Positions 34,966 through 47,694 are shown, counted from the first letter of the stretch. The stretch is 64,000 bases of DNA from Rhizoclosmatium globosum (GCA_002104985.1 MCGO01000053.1:224886-288885); one strand, 5' to 3'. Notes: generated from the letters alone by a model not told the origin. Translations and numbers: made by a program.

Positions 34966-36826
34966 TCACTTTCTTTGCTTTGACTTTGGCCAAATGAATG
35001 GAACCAATACCAAAATTCCAACGAAACAAGCCAGCTGACTCAAAAATGCTACTTTAAATGCATCATTAAATCCCCGCTTAAGTTGGTCTGCAGCTGTAAG
35101 AATGAGGTCCTTTGGAATTTCTGAGGAGATTGCCAATATTTGCAATAACTTGGAAAGAGTAATGTACTGCGATACATTAACTTGATGGCCATTAGAATTC
35201 AATGCGTCTATCACGGCGTGGAGCTCGATCGCTCCATCAGTTTTTGTAATAAGTAGGTTGTTGAGAATCGTCCCAATCACAGAAACGGCAACATTTCTAA
35301 GAATCAAAATCAGTAAATGAATTCAGTCTTCGAATATTGACTCACGCTCCAATGCTCATTGCGCTCGTGCAGATTCCAGTTGCAATCGGAATTAACTCCT
35401 TCTCAACCCCAAGTTGCAGTGCTGAAATACGAAGCTGGACCATGCATCCGATAGCGAGTCCAAGAACTGCACAACTTGTTATAATTTGGTTGAGACCAGA
35501 GTCTTTTGTGAAGTTTGCAATCCAAATGTTCCCAGCAATCCAAACCAGTGGACCAACAATGAAAAAGCTTATATAGTGACCTAAATTAAGAAAAATAACT
35601 ATGACTTAAAACTTTGGATGTTTCATCACGTACCCTTTTTTGATAATACGATTCCAGAAGCAACCGTGACAATAATATAAAATGTGCAAACGACAGCATT
35701 AATACCTCCAACTTGAATGGCGTTATAACCGTCGATAAACTCGAGGAACAGCGAGATGTACATGAAACACGATTGAATTCCTCCGCCGACAAAGAATGAG
35801 ATTCCTGCCATAGCCATAATGAACGGGCTTCGCCAAATTGGAGGCGGAACAACTGGATCCACAGCAACCCGGAATTCGATGTATACAAACAGAGAAAGGC
35901 CAATAGCACTGAGTACCAACAAAACAATAACTTGCGGCGAGTTCCACGCCCATGTTGTTCCCCCGAGAAGAATTGGGATGTTGAAGGCCATCAGTGAGAC
36001 GAGAAGAACAAATGATCCCAGCAAATCCACGTTCTTCACTGTCTCCCATGTATTCACAGCTTTGCGAGGAATGTTGCAAAACAGCACAAAAAACAAGAAC
36101 GTGATTGCTCCAACTGGCAGGTTTATGTAAAAGCACCATCGCCAGGTAAGCTTGTCTGTCAAGGCTCCGCCAATAAGTGGACCAAGCATATTTCCTGACC
36201 CGACCATTGCACCGAGGCCAGCCATGTATTTTGCTATGTTTGGGATTTATAGAACAATTTTAAGCATGTACTACCGTGACTTACCACGCTCTTTCACTGA
36301 TGTAATGTCAGCGACGACAATATATGATAAGGAAATTAGACCTCCTCCACCGACACCCGCAATGGCTCTACTCAAGATAAGGACTTCCATCGATTGAGCC
36401 AGAGCACACACAAGAGACCCAGCCAGAAAGATTGTGAGTGCGAATACAAAAACCCACTTCTTGGAAAATATTACAGAGAATTTCCCGTAACTGTTTGAAC
36501 GACGGGTGAGTTTTGCAGTTGTGGTGATGTAATGAGAACAACAGCTCTCACAGGATTCCAAACGGCGCTGATGTCAACATATACACTCCAAGCTAAGGTA
36601 ACAAGTTTCTTTTCCCAGGTCAGCAAGAATGTTAGATAGGGCGGGTAGGATGATTGTGCTACATGAACACTGCCAAGATAAGGCCTGTGTACACGAGCGA
36701 GAAGTTTCGCTTGCTCAATTTGTGGAGGACTTCGTCGTCTTTGGATGCTGCTGCCGAAATGTCGGCGGTAGCGTCTGTCAAAGCGATTACAAACTGTCCT
36801 TGCCCTGGATTGGCGTGAGGGTTCAT
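34966..36826 (-). pseudogene. MFS transporter 5, broken in its first coding exon
   Basis: Exons 2 onward are intact and closely match transporters 4 and 6 (AGLGAMVGSGNMLGPLIGG, WRWCFYINLPVG, GGGIQSCFMYISLFLEFIDG, final LVPFIWPKSK). The first exon, starting at 36826, is damaged in three places compared with its paralogues. About 11 nt are missing after LILAVFM (junction near 36660), removing YCLD and shifting the frame. One base is missing in KETLL (near 36603). The Trp codon of LPWLG is TAG (36593-36595). The two losses together restore the frame, but the nonsense codon remains. An alternative is an undetected intron or downstream start, which would drop helix 1. Confidence 0.7.
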
Positions 36827-37020
36827 ATTTGAAAATGTAATCAATATGTGCTAACCACAGCCACAAATTACGAAAACTTATGATAATGTTACGTTCTACT
36901 AGGGATATAAGTCACATCTGCATTTGGTTCGCACATCATTGGATTACTTTGGAGAACCCAACATATGATGACAATTCATTTTGAAACATGAGGTCAATTT
37001 ATTTACTTTTTCTCCCTGGG

Positions 37021-38878
37021 TCAAATAAATGGAACCAATGCCAAAACTCCAACAACACAAGCCAATTGACTTAAGAATGAGTACTTAAATGCTTCGTTGA
37101 ATCCGTTCTTCAACTGGTCAGATGCAGCTTCGAATAAAGACACAAGACTCTGTGGTGCACCTGGAGCTTGAGGAATTCGAGCCAGTAGCCTGGAAAGGGT
37201 TATATATTGCAATACCCCAACTTGGTAGCCTTTTTCATTTAGTAAAGTGACTGCATACTGTAATTCAACAGCATCAGCGGTTTTGGTTACAATGAGGTTA
37301 TTTAGCACAGTTCCTATGACAGAGACAGCTACATTCCTGAATTGGGAAAACGGCTGTCAATTATGGTACTTTTTGTTTCATACTCACGCTCCGATACTCA
37401 TAGAGCTGGTACATATTCCTGTCGCAATCGGAATTATGTCTTTCTCTAACTGAAAGTGAAGTGTTGAAATACGGAGCTGTACCAGACATCCGATTCCTAG
37501 TCCAAAAATTGCAAAAATGCCAACAATTTGTGCAAGGCCGCTATTTTTTGTGATGTTTGCTGTCCAAACATTACCGACGAGCCAAAGTAATGGGCCAGCA
37601 AAAAAGAAGCTGATATAATGACCTTATGTAAATTTAATAAATACAAGATTTTGAGAGCGCTTACCTTTTCGGGACAGAATAATGCTTGACACAACTGTGG
37701 CAATGTAAAACACACAGACAATCACATTGAGCCCTCCCACCTGCATAGCCGTGTATCCATCAATGAATTCAAGGAACAAAGAAATGAACATAAAACAAGA
37801 CTGAATGACTCCGCCAACGAAAAATGAGATCCCTGCCATAGCCATAATAAAGGAGTTCTTCCAAATTGGAGGTGGAACAACAGGATCCAGGGCGACACAA
37901 AATTCAATGTAAATAAATACTATAAATCCCATAGTACTGAGAACAAAAAGAGCAATGACTTGTGGTGAACTCCACAGCCACGTCGTTCCACCAAGCAGAA
38001 CTGGAATGTTGAATGCCATGAGAGTGAGAAGTAGGACAAACGAGCCAAGAAAATCCACGTGCTTCAATTTGCTGAAAATGTCTCCAGGCGTACGCGGGAC
38101 ATTGCAGAATAAAACAATGAAAGCTAATGTGAGGAAACCAACCGGAAGATTCATATAGAAACACCAGCGCCAAGTCAAGTGATCTGTGAATGCTCCCCCG
38201 AGAAGAGGGCCAAGCATGTTTCCGGATCCTACCATTGCACCAATACCAGCCAAATATTTTGCTGTTGTTGATATTAGCAATTGTAGTGTAGATGAAAATT
38301 TGTACTCACAACGCTCTTTGGCTGATGTAATATCTGCAATGACAATATAAGCTAGCGGTACTAAACCACCTCCTCCAACACCGGCTATGGCTCTGCCAAG
38401 AATCAAAACTTCCATGGTCGGTGACAACCCACAAACAAGTGATCCAGCCAGGAACATTATAAGTGCAAAGACATACACCCATTTCTTTGAAAATATTCCC
38501 AAAAACTTGCCGTACCTAAGTTGTGGTTAGCTGTTGTCAGAAGTGGTTGAACACTTGTTTGCTGAACACTCACAGAACTCCAAAAGGTACTGACGTCAGC
38601 ATATACATTCCCGGCCAGGGAAGTAAAGCTTCTTTTCCAAAATCTGCTAAGATGAAAGAGATTGCAGGTAGAGTAATTGTGTTGTCCAGGCAGTACATGA
38701 ATGATGCTAGCATGAGACCTGTATACACGAGAGCGAATTCCCGCTTATTGAGTTTATGGAAGACATCATCATCCTTGCTTGTTGTAAGCTCATCGCTGGT
38801 AACGGTTTCGATGCCTGCCGTGATATAGTCGCCTTGTCTTTCAGGATTTGGATTCGTGTTGTCTTTTTGGCAAGCCAC
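37021..38878 (-). CDS. MFS multidrug-type transporter 6 (DHA2/14-TM class)
   Basis: From the ATG at 38878: CLDNTITLPAISFILADFGK, GRAIAGVGGGGLVPLAY, TWRWCFYMNLPVG, GGVIQSCFMFISLFLEFIDG. Exon 2 to 3 reads open through the usual intron position, so the tracked frame there (FSSTLQLLISTTAK) is probably intronic. The end is unusual: where paralogues have VPFIWPK, this gene has VPFI then TGA, a Trp-to-stop change that removes only about six cytosolic residues. The gene should still be functional. It sits between the broken copy 5 and the 3' fragment 7. Confidence 0.78.
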
Positions 38879-38987
38879 AATTGCTGATCAAGGGCAACAT
38901 CCGATCTCTAAATCATGGAGCAACGTACACTTTCATTACAAAAAAAAGTGCAGTATTAATTAGGCTGATTCATTGTGTTATAATCAT

Positions 38988-39480
38988 CTACTTCCGTTTT
39001 GGCCAAATAAATGGCCCCAAAGCCAAAATACACAAAACACAAACCAATTGACTCATGAAAGAGTATTTAAACGCCTCGTTAAATCCATACTTCAATTGCT
39101 CACATGCGACACCAAAATTTGGCACATGACTTTCCGATTCAATGGAGGACTGTTTCCGCAGTGTGATGTATTGCGATACATCAACATTGAGACCTTTTCC
39201 GATCAAAATCTTGACTTTGCTTTGAAGCTCAATTGCTTCCGAAGTATTTGTAAGGATAAAATTGTTGAGAATAGTTCCCATTATGGGGACAAAAACGTTT
39301 CTAACAACGGAATTGAATAAATTTGGCTATAATTCAAATAATTGTATAACGCACGCGCCGATACTCATGGAGCTTGTGCAGATTCCTGTGGCGATAGGAA
39401 TCAAATCGTTATCAACTTCAAGTTGAATTGCTGAAATTCGAAGTTGCACCATAGAGCCAATTCCAAGACCTTTTGAGTAG
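38988..39480 (-). pseudogene. MFS transporter 7, 3'-terminal fragment
   Basis: Only the last two exons of the family plan are present: IGSMVQLRISAIQLEVDN with LIPIATGICTSSMSIG (39355-39480), and a C-terminal exon, MGTILNNFILTNTSE to FIWPKRK (38988-39300). The latter is shortened (LRKQSSIESE replaces the usual SRLLA..P segment). Upstream the similarity stops at about 39470, right before a TTA microsatellite, and no earlier exon is found before the RNase T2 gene at 39621. It is most likely a truncated duplicate marking the array boundary. Confidence 0.72.
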
Positions 39481-39488
39481 TCCACTGC

Positions 39489-39513
39489 TATTATTATTAT
39501 TATTATTATTATT
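39489..39513. repeat. (TTA)n microsatellite
   Basis: About eight TTA/ATT units followed by a T run. It lies exactly where the truncated MFS copy ends and could mark the break point. Confidence 0.85.
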
Positions 39514-39620
39514 TTTTTACAACCACCCTGACTCTCCTAAAGCTATGTATCGAGCCTACGATAAAACTCGAACAAACAGAGGTTTATTTTTACTTAAACG
39601 TTTTAAATCAGATTGAAAAA

Positions 39621-40750
39621 ATGCTTGTTTCTTCCCTTGTGCTTTCTGCTTGTGCTTCAGCACTGTCACTTCCCTCGTGCGACGCGTCCTCGGTGTCGTG
39701 CAAAGCCAAAGCGGACAGTTGTTGTGTACCAACGAATGGCGTGATGGTTCTTGCGGTTCAGTGGCTTCCCGGGTACTGTGCCGGGACAGGAAACCGATGC
39801 ACGCACGATGTCCTTGACCGGCTTCCAAAGGACAAGTGGACCATTCACGGTGCGTTCCCTTAGCCCTAACCCTAAGTCTTTAGTCTGTTGCTTGTCTAGT
39901 TCTAGTGTCGTTCAACGTGACTAAGTGGTAAGCTGAAAAAGGACTGTGGCCCGACGACTGCGACGGCTTCCAAGTCTCCGACTGCGACCCGAAACGCACG
40001 TACAGAGACGCGGCAAAGCGAATCAAGGACTCGCCGCTTTACAAGAACATGACAGACTTGTGGTGTGTGTCTGTTCTGTTGATTGCTGTTCTAGGGTTAG
40101 GGTTAACACTCTCCTACTCTCCTGTCAGGGTCTCATTCAAGGGTGGCTTGGACAAGGACTTTAACGACTTTTGGAGCCACGAATTTGCGAAACATGGAAC
40201 CTGTTATTCGCCCGCAGATCCAAAGGTAGGGTTATGTGTTGCATCACTTTGGATTACTAAACGTCTTTTGTTAGTGCGTTGGATCCACATACGGCGCCGA
40301 TGTTGAACGCTTTTTTCATGATACTCTAGTTATCACTGATAAGTGTGAGTGTAATGTTGAGTATGCGTCGATTTCTTATGGTTCTATTTACAGACAACAT
40401 CCATGCGGCTCTGCGCGACTCCGGCATTGTTCCATCGAAAACTGCCGGTTACAAGTCGGAAGATATTCAAAAGGCAATTGTCACTGCGTTCGGGGATTTG
40501 TCTGTCGGGCTGGTGTGTAAAGGCCCATACCTTGCTGAAATTAGACTAGGACTCATTGTACGTGGATTATCCTTTTCTCAATATTCTAATTAATTCTATT
40601 TGTTATTAGGGTGTTGGTGGTGGGCAAGTTGCAAAGAATGGTGACGTGTATTTGCCGTCTACATGTCCTCGTTACGGTGTCATGTACGCGCTCGAGCATC
40701 CCGATCATCCTGCTGTCGGACTAGTCGAAAATGAGGATGATGATGAATAA
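39621..40750 (+). CDS. Secreted ribonuclease T2
   Basis: Six exons, join(39621..39849,39942..40062,40129..40225,40275..40344,40394..40557,40610..40750), give 273 residues with all phases consistent. A signal peptide (MLVSSLVLSACASALS) is followed by VLAVQWLPGYC, the CAS-1 motif WTIHGLWPDDCDG with the first catalytic His, and the CAS-2 motif FWSHEFAKHGTC with the second His and the conserved Glu and Lys. The Cys pattern matches the family. RNase T2 cleaves single-stranded RNA outside the cell or in the vacuole. Three introns contain telomere-like words (CCCTAACCCTAA, TAGGGTTAGGGTTAAC, GTAGGGTTA). The tail is acidic (ENEDDDE). Confidence 0.87.
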
Positions 40751-40844
40751 GTGGCATTTGTCAACAATCTTATGGGGACATTGACAGCCAGTTTTGGTTT
40801 ATTCAAGCTCACTATAAATCTCAAATACATGTTATTTAAAGGTC

Positions 40845-42508
40845 TTATTGTAGGCCTACAATCTGCAAGTTCAGTCTGTGTTCGATTGTCTCGTTAGTAA
40901 CGAACAAGAAACATAATAACGCGTACTTCAATATACTCGCGCGAACATCCTTGAGAATCTTTGCAATTTGTTTCGTATCTGTTGCCCACGTAAAATGTGT
41001 GAATATCTGCTTCCCTTGTACTCGATTGAGATCCAAGAACTTTTTCTCAAAGTACAGACATCCTTCATCGTAGTTTTCACCACCTGTACATTTTAGATAT
41101 ATTGAGACAAGAAGGCCTCTGCTGAATGGGATATACCGTGAAAGTCAGGGAAATAGCTTTGTATCGGTGACGTCTTGATCTTTTCCCGGAAAAGATCAAT
41201 TTTGTTAAAAAAGAGGATCGTGCTCGTATTTTTGAAGAGTGGATGGTTGCATATTGAGTTGAACACGTTGATGGATTCAATCACTGGATAGAAGTGAGTC
41301 TACTTCACTCTGAACTTATTATGTTGCTCCCACTTACTTCGATTCATTCCCTCTGCATCGGCACACGCTTGATCGTACGAACTTATAGCGACGAGGAATA
41401 TAATTGCTTCGACATTGTCAAAATGGGCCGCCCATTTCCTCCGTTCCGACCTCTGTCCTCCTACATCAAACACACGATATAAAACCCCTTCAACAGTGAA
41501 TTTGGTTTCTGTAACGGTTGTCGTTTTGATGCGTGTGTGCAGGATGTCTTCTTCTGTTGGAACAAAGTTGGATGCGCAGATACGTGTGAGGTTTTTCATA
41601 AGACTGCAAGATGAGTTTGGTATATTAGTTTTTTATGAATAGGCGGAAGAATGTCTTAACTATGAACATGAATCAAGCAGCTGATACTCATTCGACCGCG
41701 TATAACAATACTGAATACCACAATCCGACCAAACAGTTTCGATTGCGTTCACGACTTGTTCACTTAGCCCTTCCCCAGTGATAAATTGCTGATGTACAGA
41801 ATTCGATAGCAAATATTTCACTGCTATCTCCACTGGCGTTTCAACCCTCGAAGTCCCGGCGCGATCCAACCTCCTTTTCTCCCTCTCTCTATCTGAATCA
41901 TACAAATGCTTCGCCGTCTGTGCTATACTCCCTTGACGTGCAAGATCTCGCCCCACAGGTAACAGTGTACTCGATTTACTATTTGAACGAACAAACGAGC
42001 CCGATCGTTTCCTCTCAAACGGATCTGGGATCATAGGGAGTCCTGAATACTTGTTTCCGATATTCCCCTGTGACTCACTTGCGCGACTCATGTTTGAAGA
42101 CCGCCGGTCGTTTGATGGGTTCAACGGGTCGAACCCAAAAGGGATTGATAACGCGTCCATGGCGGCGATGAGGGTTGTGATGCAGGTGTATATGTTTAGG
42201 TGTAAGCAGGTGTGGAAGGTTTTGAGGTCGGATGGTGTGAAGCCGACTTTGTAGATTATTTTCATTTGTTTTAGGATTGTGGATTTGCCTGTTTCTCCGG
42301 CGCCTATATTTTGGAAGAAGGTTAAAATTTAATGGGATGATGGGAGGGGTTGAAGGCTACCAAGTAGGAGGAGTTTAACAGTGTGCGTTGCTTCGAGTTC
42401 TTTGCGTTCTGCGGTGATGGCTTTATCGATTTCTTTGCTTTTGAGTGCGGCTGTTACATCGGATGCTTCTTGTTCAGCTTTGAGTGGAGAGGACGAAGAG
42501 CAACCCAT
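40845..42508 (-). CDS. G-protein alpha subunit 1 of the array
   Basis: Starts MGCSSSS, giving the Gly2/Cys3 lipidation signal. G1 is GAGETGKSTILKQMKIIY, split from LLLLG by a phase-1 intron. Switch I contains the conserved Arg (HTRIKTTTVTETKF), G3 is FDVGGQRSERRKW with the catalytic Gln, G4 FFNKIDLF and G5 FTWATDTKQ. The last exon adds LNLQIVGLQ, matching the NLxxxGL receptor-contact tail. The helical domain carries a Ser/Arg-rich insert of about 100 residues (SNDRRSSNMSRAS to DRAGTSRVE), far beyond usual G-alpha length. All GTPase residues are present, so it should be an active heterotrimeric alpha subunit. Confidence 0.88.
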
Positions 42509-42606
42509 TTTTGAGACTCTTTCAGATTTACATTAGTAAATCCTCATTAATGGGCCAGATCTTTCAAATCTTTTCAAATTCCTTTAAAACATTTTATTGA
42601 ATCGTT

Positions 42607-44153
42607 TTAGTTGACAAGACCAACTGCTTGCAGATTCAGTCTATTTTTGGAAGTTGGTGACAAATCCAGAATTATATATGACTCACTTTTGAACGCACTC
42701 CCTTACGGCTTTTAGAATTTGGGCTATTTGTTTTGTATCTGTCGCCCAAGTGAAATGTGTGAATAGTTGTCTGTCCTTATCTTTGTTGAGGGAGGTAAAT
42801 TGGGTGCGAAAGAACTTGCAGCCGTTATCATACGTGTTTTCTTCTACCGAAAAAGTCTTTATAAGATTAATCCAGTTGTTACTTGAATTTACCTTGAAAA
42901 TTGGAGAAGAAGTTTGAAATGGGTGTAACTTGAATTTTTTCTTTGAATAAGTCAATTTTGTTGAGGAACAATATAATTCCTGTCTTTTTGAACAGAGGAA
43001 ACTGAATTATGGAATTGAAAACGTTGATTGATTCGATCACTGTAAAATGAAATTAATGAAATGAAAAAATATGCAAATACATCGTACTTCTGTTCATTCC
43101 TTCAGCTTCCATGCAAGTCTGGTCATACGCGCTCAGAGCTACAACAAATATGATGGCCTGAACATTATCAAAGTAGGGCGCCCATTTCTTTCGTTCCGAG
43201 CGCTGACCTCCGACGTCAAACACACTATATACCACATTGTCTGCTTTGAATTTTGTTTCGGTTATTGTGACAGTCCGTTTCCGCGAATGTAGAATGTCTT
43301 CTTCCGTTGGTTTGAAAGTTGGTGAACATATCCGTCGCATGTGTTCCATAACGCTAAATATGCATGATTAAAATATTCAGACTTGCCTTTCAAATAAGTA
43401 ACTCAACTATTTGCAGCATTCCATAAGTTGGTACTCGTTTGATCGAGAATAACAGTATTGAGTTCCCGAATCTTTCCAAATCATCTCGATCGCATCTTGC
43501 ACAAGGTTTGGGACTTGACCTTTCTTGAAGCCATCAACTGTTTCTGATGACAAAAGTAACATCAATTTTGGAGTGATGACGAGGTTGTGAGAAATTAATT
43601 CATCAACAGCTGCGACGGAGACTCGTTTCTTTCCGACAGGCTTGTTAACGGCTGTATATTGGCTTTTTGCAAAAGCTGCTATAGGACCATCTTTCGCGAA
43701 GTTTCTTCCGACAGGAACGGGGCTAGAATCCAACTCGGAATCATCAGTGCTATCCCCCCTGATATTAGAGATAATCGTTGAGTTGCATTTTCTTTCTGAA
43801 AACCGTACGGTATTTCTAATGTGTCCATAGCTGCAACAAGTGTCGTTATGCAGTCCAGTATGTTTGATAGTAGTGTTAATCGGAATCCTTCTACCTCCTC
43901 AGATGTAAAACCAACGCCATATATGATTTTCATTTGTTTGAGAATAGTAGACTTTCCTGTTTCTCCAGCACCTGAGATATTTTTCAGACGAGAATCAGTT
44001 TAAATGCAGATCCAAACCTAACAGAAGCAGCTTGGTTCCTCTCACGTTTTCGAGTTTTTTTCGTTCTTCTTCTATTTGTTTGTCGATTTCTTGAGCTCGG
44101 AGTTGAGCCTTCGCGTCTTCTTCGTGTAAGTTAGATGAGGATGTACATCCCAT
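42607..44153 (-). CDS. G-protein alpha subunit 2 of the array (one apparent frameshift)
   Basis: Starts MGCTSSSNL. G1 GAGETGKSTILKQMKIIYG, switch I SRKRTVTITETKF, G3 FDVGGQRSERKKW, a G4 region with FFLNKIDLF-type sequence, G5 FTWATDTKQIAQ and tail LNLQAVGLVN are all present. The helical-domain insert is shorter than in copy 1 (about 75 residues). The frame breaks inside a run of six C (43754-43759): with seven the reading runs smoothly from RLSLISGG into DSTDDSELDSSPVPVG. Since everything else is intact, a sequencing error is more likely than inactivation (inference). Confidence 0.8.
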
Positions 44154-44221
44154 TTTCAAAATGATTTACGAAATGGGAAGTCCCATTCCATCAAGTAAAC
44201 TGGCCAAAATATATACATAGT

Positions 44222-45916
44222 TTATTCCAAACCGCAATCTTTTAAGTTGGCTCTGTTATGAATGACAATTCAATTTTCACTTTACATATACGTTGAAAGC
44301 AAACTTACTCTTGAATACATTTACACACTGAATCAAGTACTTTTCGAGTTTGCTTTGTGTCCGTTGCCCAAGTCAAGTGATGTTGAATCCGACGTTCCGG
44401 ATCTGTGTTTGCGGCTCGGAACATTTCAAGGAAGTATTCAATAGACTCTTCAAATCTGCTGGTTCCTACCAAGTATTTTAGTAACGTAGAGCTAGCTTGA
44501 TTAAGAGTCTGGTACCTTTGTATGAGGGAAAGTAGTCACTGACGGGCGAAACGTTTAGCTTTATCTTGAAAAGATCGATTTTGTTTAGGAACAAGATGAT
44601 TCCTGTATTTACAAATGCAGAATGATTTATAATGCTCTTGAACACTTGAAGAGCTTCGACAACTGGAACAAAAGTTAGTTGATAAGTTGAACAAAGTGTG
44701 ATGAAGTTTTCGATTCAAACCTCTGTTGACAGAATGATCTTCATAACATACTTGATCGTATGAACTTATCGCAACAACAAATATAATTGCGTTAACATCA
44801 TCGAAAAGACTCGCCCATTTTTTCCGTTGCGAACGTTGACCACCCACATCAAAAACTCTATATTCAACATCCTTGATTTTAAATCTAGTTTCAGAGATGG
44901 CTGTTGTTTTTAGGCGCGATAGAAGAATGTCATCTTTTGTGGGAATATATTCAGGCGCTCCTATTCGACGTAGATTTTTCATCAAGCTGTCACCAATATC
45001 AGGCAGCTGTTTGGAACAAAAAAGAAAACACTAACTATTCACAGCACTCCATCAATCCAAATTCGCTTGATCGACTGAAACAATACTGAACCCCAGAATC
45101 ATTCCAAAACCCTTCAAAGTCATCAATTTGCTGAGCCGTTATAATTTCATCCTTTCCAAACCCGAATGTTGAAAGGGGCATTGCTTTCATGCTTCGACCA
45201 AAGTCTGGAATGGAACCGATCTGATTTATCCCTCCAAATCGTTCATATTGAGAAGCTGCATCTTGTGATTGTAACGTGTAGTTGCATCCTTTCCGAGCTC
45301 CGCCACCATACGAGTCAACGCCTGTCACAACATATGTACTAAGTCTTGATATTACTGGTGATTTTGATCCTTGTGACAACGATTGTCGAGTTTCGTCAAC
45401 AATCACAGGTATCGTGACAGGAGATTTAGACTCACGCGAAAGTGATTGACGAGTTTCATCGAATGCTAAGCTGCTTCTTCGTCTCACGTTATTGCTTTGT
45501 GGTGGAAGGGGTTCGTCTGGATCGGAATCAACAGTGTCAGGCGTAATAAAACCGTAAGGTATTTTTAAGTTGTCCATTTGTACTGCAAGTGTCTTAACAC
45601 ATGAGAAGAGGTTCAGTATTATTGAAGAGCGGTATGTTTGGATTTCTTCTGGACTGAAGCCAGTATCGTATATGAGTTTCATTTGTTTCAGAATCGTTGA
45701 TTTGCCGGACTCTCCTGTGCCTGGAAGAAAGGGGTAAGTTGATTCGTGTCCTGAGTCCTGACAGACAGAAGGTATCATACCAAGAAGAAGTAATTTCACT
45801 GGCCTCAGTGCTTCCAGGCGGCGGCGTTCCGAAGTGAGCTGAGTATCAATCGCTCTTGATATTCGCCTTGACTCAGTATCTTCGGCTGTTACTGGTGATG
45901 AGTTTGTACATCCCAT
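44222..45916 (-). CDS. G-protein alpha subunit 3 of the array
   Basis: Starts MGCTNSS; an in-frame upstream ATG at 45949 would destroy the lipidation signal and is rejected. A 54-nt intron that happens to be open separates LLLLG from GTGESGKSTILKQMKLIY. Switch I LSRLKTTAISETRF, G3 FDVGGQRSQRKKW, G4 LFLNKIDLF, G5 LTWATDTKQTRK; the final exon gives ANLKDCGLE. The helical insert holds an internal duplication, DETRQSLSRESKSPV and DETRQSLSQGSKSPV. It has the longest insert of the array (about 130 residues) and is probably regulated by phosphorylation there (inference). Confidence 0.87.
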
Positions 45917-46037
45917 TGTATGTTTTTTCTGATGTGGGTATTGTGTCACTCCCCCTTACCATATGTCCTGCCAATGTTTCATGTTAAATAGTCATTTATT
46001 TGAAATTAAAAGATTTAAGTACATTAAGGTTTAAGTA

Positions 46038-47586
46038 TCATAGGCCACCTTCGGCAAGATTCCACCTGGGAAGGGTAGTTTGTTAGTAAGCAATTAAATA
46101 TCACATCAGCTTACTCTTGAATACAAGTATATACAGAATCTAGAATTTTTTTGATTTGCTTTGTATCGGTGGCCCATGTTAAATGTGTATGCACGGTTCG
46201 TCGTGTTTCCTTGTTAAGACTTTTGAAAGCCTGGGCAAAATAATCTGCTGCGTCTTCGAAAGAGTTATTGCCTGGAATTGTGCTCCGTTATAATGCTGAA
46301 CCAAAATCATTGCAGTACCTTTATAAGAGCGAAAATAGTCAGAAACAGGAATTGTTTTTAACTTCTCTTTGAACAGATCAATCTTGTTGAGAAACAATAT
46401 TATTCCTGTGGTTTTAAACACTGGAGTGTCGCATATTGATTTGAATACTGCTAGAGCGTCAACGACTGCGACAAAGTTTGCTTCAGTGCTAAACATACAG
46501 AATAAGAAACTTACTTCGATTTGTATCCTTTGCCTCGAAGCATACTTGGTTATACGAGCTTATTGCTACCACGAAAATAATCGCGTCGACATCTTCAAAC
46601 AGCGGAGCCCACTTTTTTCGTTGGCTTTTTTGGCCGCCTACATCAAAAACACGATATATCACATCCTTGATCCGAAACCTCGTTTCTGATACTGAAGTCG
46701 TCATTATCCGTGCACTCAAAATATCTTCTTCAGTTGGCTTATACCCAAGGCCACATATCCGATGTCGATGTTGCATCAAGCTAATAAAAAGCCATAATTC
46801 AAAACCAAGCACGGTATAATACGACAACTCACAAAGCACAGCTTTCAATAAGTTGAAACTCCGCCGCTCGTTGAAAACAATACTGGATCCCAGAATCATT
46901 CCATATCGCGTCGAGGCCAGCAACCCGATCTGCTGGAAATGGTTCTCCATTCGAAAAACTAAACATGGATGATACGAGGAGATCTGACGTCTTCATCATC
47001 CGCGCTGCATCTGGAACTTCACCAACTTGGGCTTTACCACCCAGGTTTTCGTACTGCAGTGCAGCATAACGTGCTAGTTTATCGTGTTTTATGATAGGTG
47101 GACGGTCTAGTGAACTGTCTCGGGGTCCATTTGAATCATCTTGCTGTGAAGAAGGTGGGTTTATGTCGGGTTCTTCGGGAAGTTCCATGGCTTCCAGGTC
47201 TTTTGGGTCAGGTGGAACAAAACCGTATGGTATTTTTAGGTTATCCATCGCGATTGTGAGGTTTTGATAGCAGGTAAGGAGGTTTAGCCAAATTGCTGAA
47301 CGATACATTATCATTTCGTCGTTTGTGAAACCGAGGCCGTGGATTATCTTCATTTGCTTTAAAAGAGTCGATTTTCCAGATTCTCCAGTGCCTAGAGGAG
47401 GAAGTGATGAGGATTGATATGTGTCGGAGGTTATTGATTGTGGAAGGGGTTTAGCGACTCACCAAGAAGTAAAAGTTTCACTGCAGTCTCTTTTTCAAGC
47501 TCTTTCCGCTCTTGTTGTAGCTTCTTGTCGATGATTCTGCTCGCTGTTGAAAGCGGGTCTGTCTCTTGGGAAGCTGCACAACCCAT
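46038..47586 (-). CDS. G-protein alpha subunit 4 of the array
   Basis: Starts MGCAASQ. G1 GTGESGKSTLLKQMKIIHG (Leu instead of Ile after Thr), switch I SARIMTTSVSETRF, G3 FDVGGQKSQRKKW, G4 LFLNKIDLF, G5 LTWATDTKQIKK. The last exon adds WNLAEGGL. The helical insert is acidic and Pro-rich (MELPEEPDINPPSS) and then more conserved (ARYAALQYENLGGKAQVGE, also seen in copy 3 as QYERFGGINQIGS). Copies 3 and 4 share LFLNKIDLFK, the CIQE splice position and this block, so they form a pair (inference). The gene looks intact. Confidence 0.87.
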
Positions 47587-47694
47587 CGAACTGAGATTTC
47601 CATAAATCGTTGAAAAAATCTGTAAATCGTTGTACTTTGTATCGTTATTCATTTCCAGTCTACAAATATAAATATTTCAACCATGATACAAGGT

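Noticed and set aside
35586..35927. Other-frame peptides over the MFS exons and reverse-strand frames with many Met/Lys
   Set aside because: Shadows of the coding exons; they contain no family motifs and no plausible splice structure.
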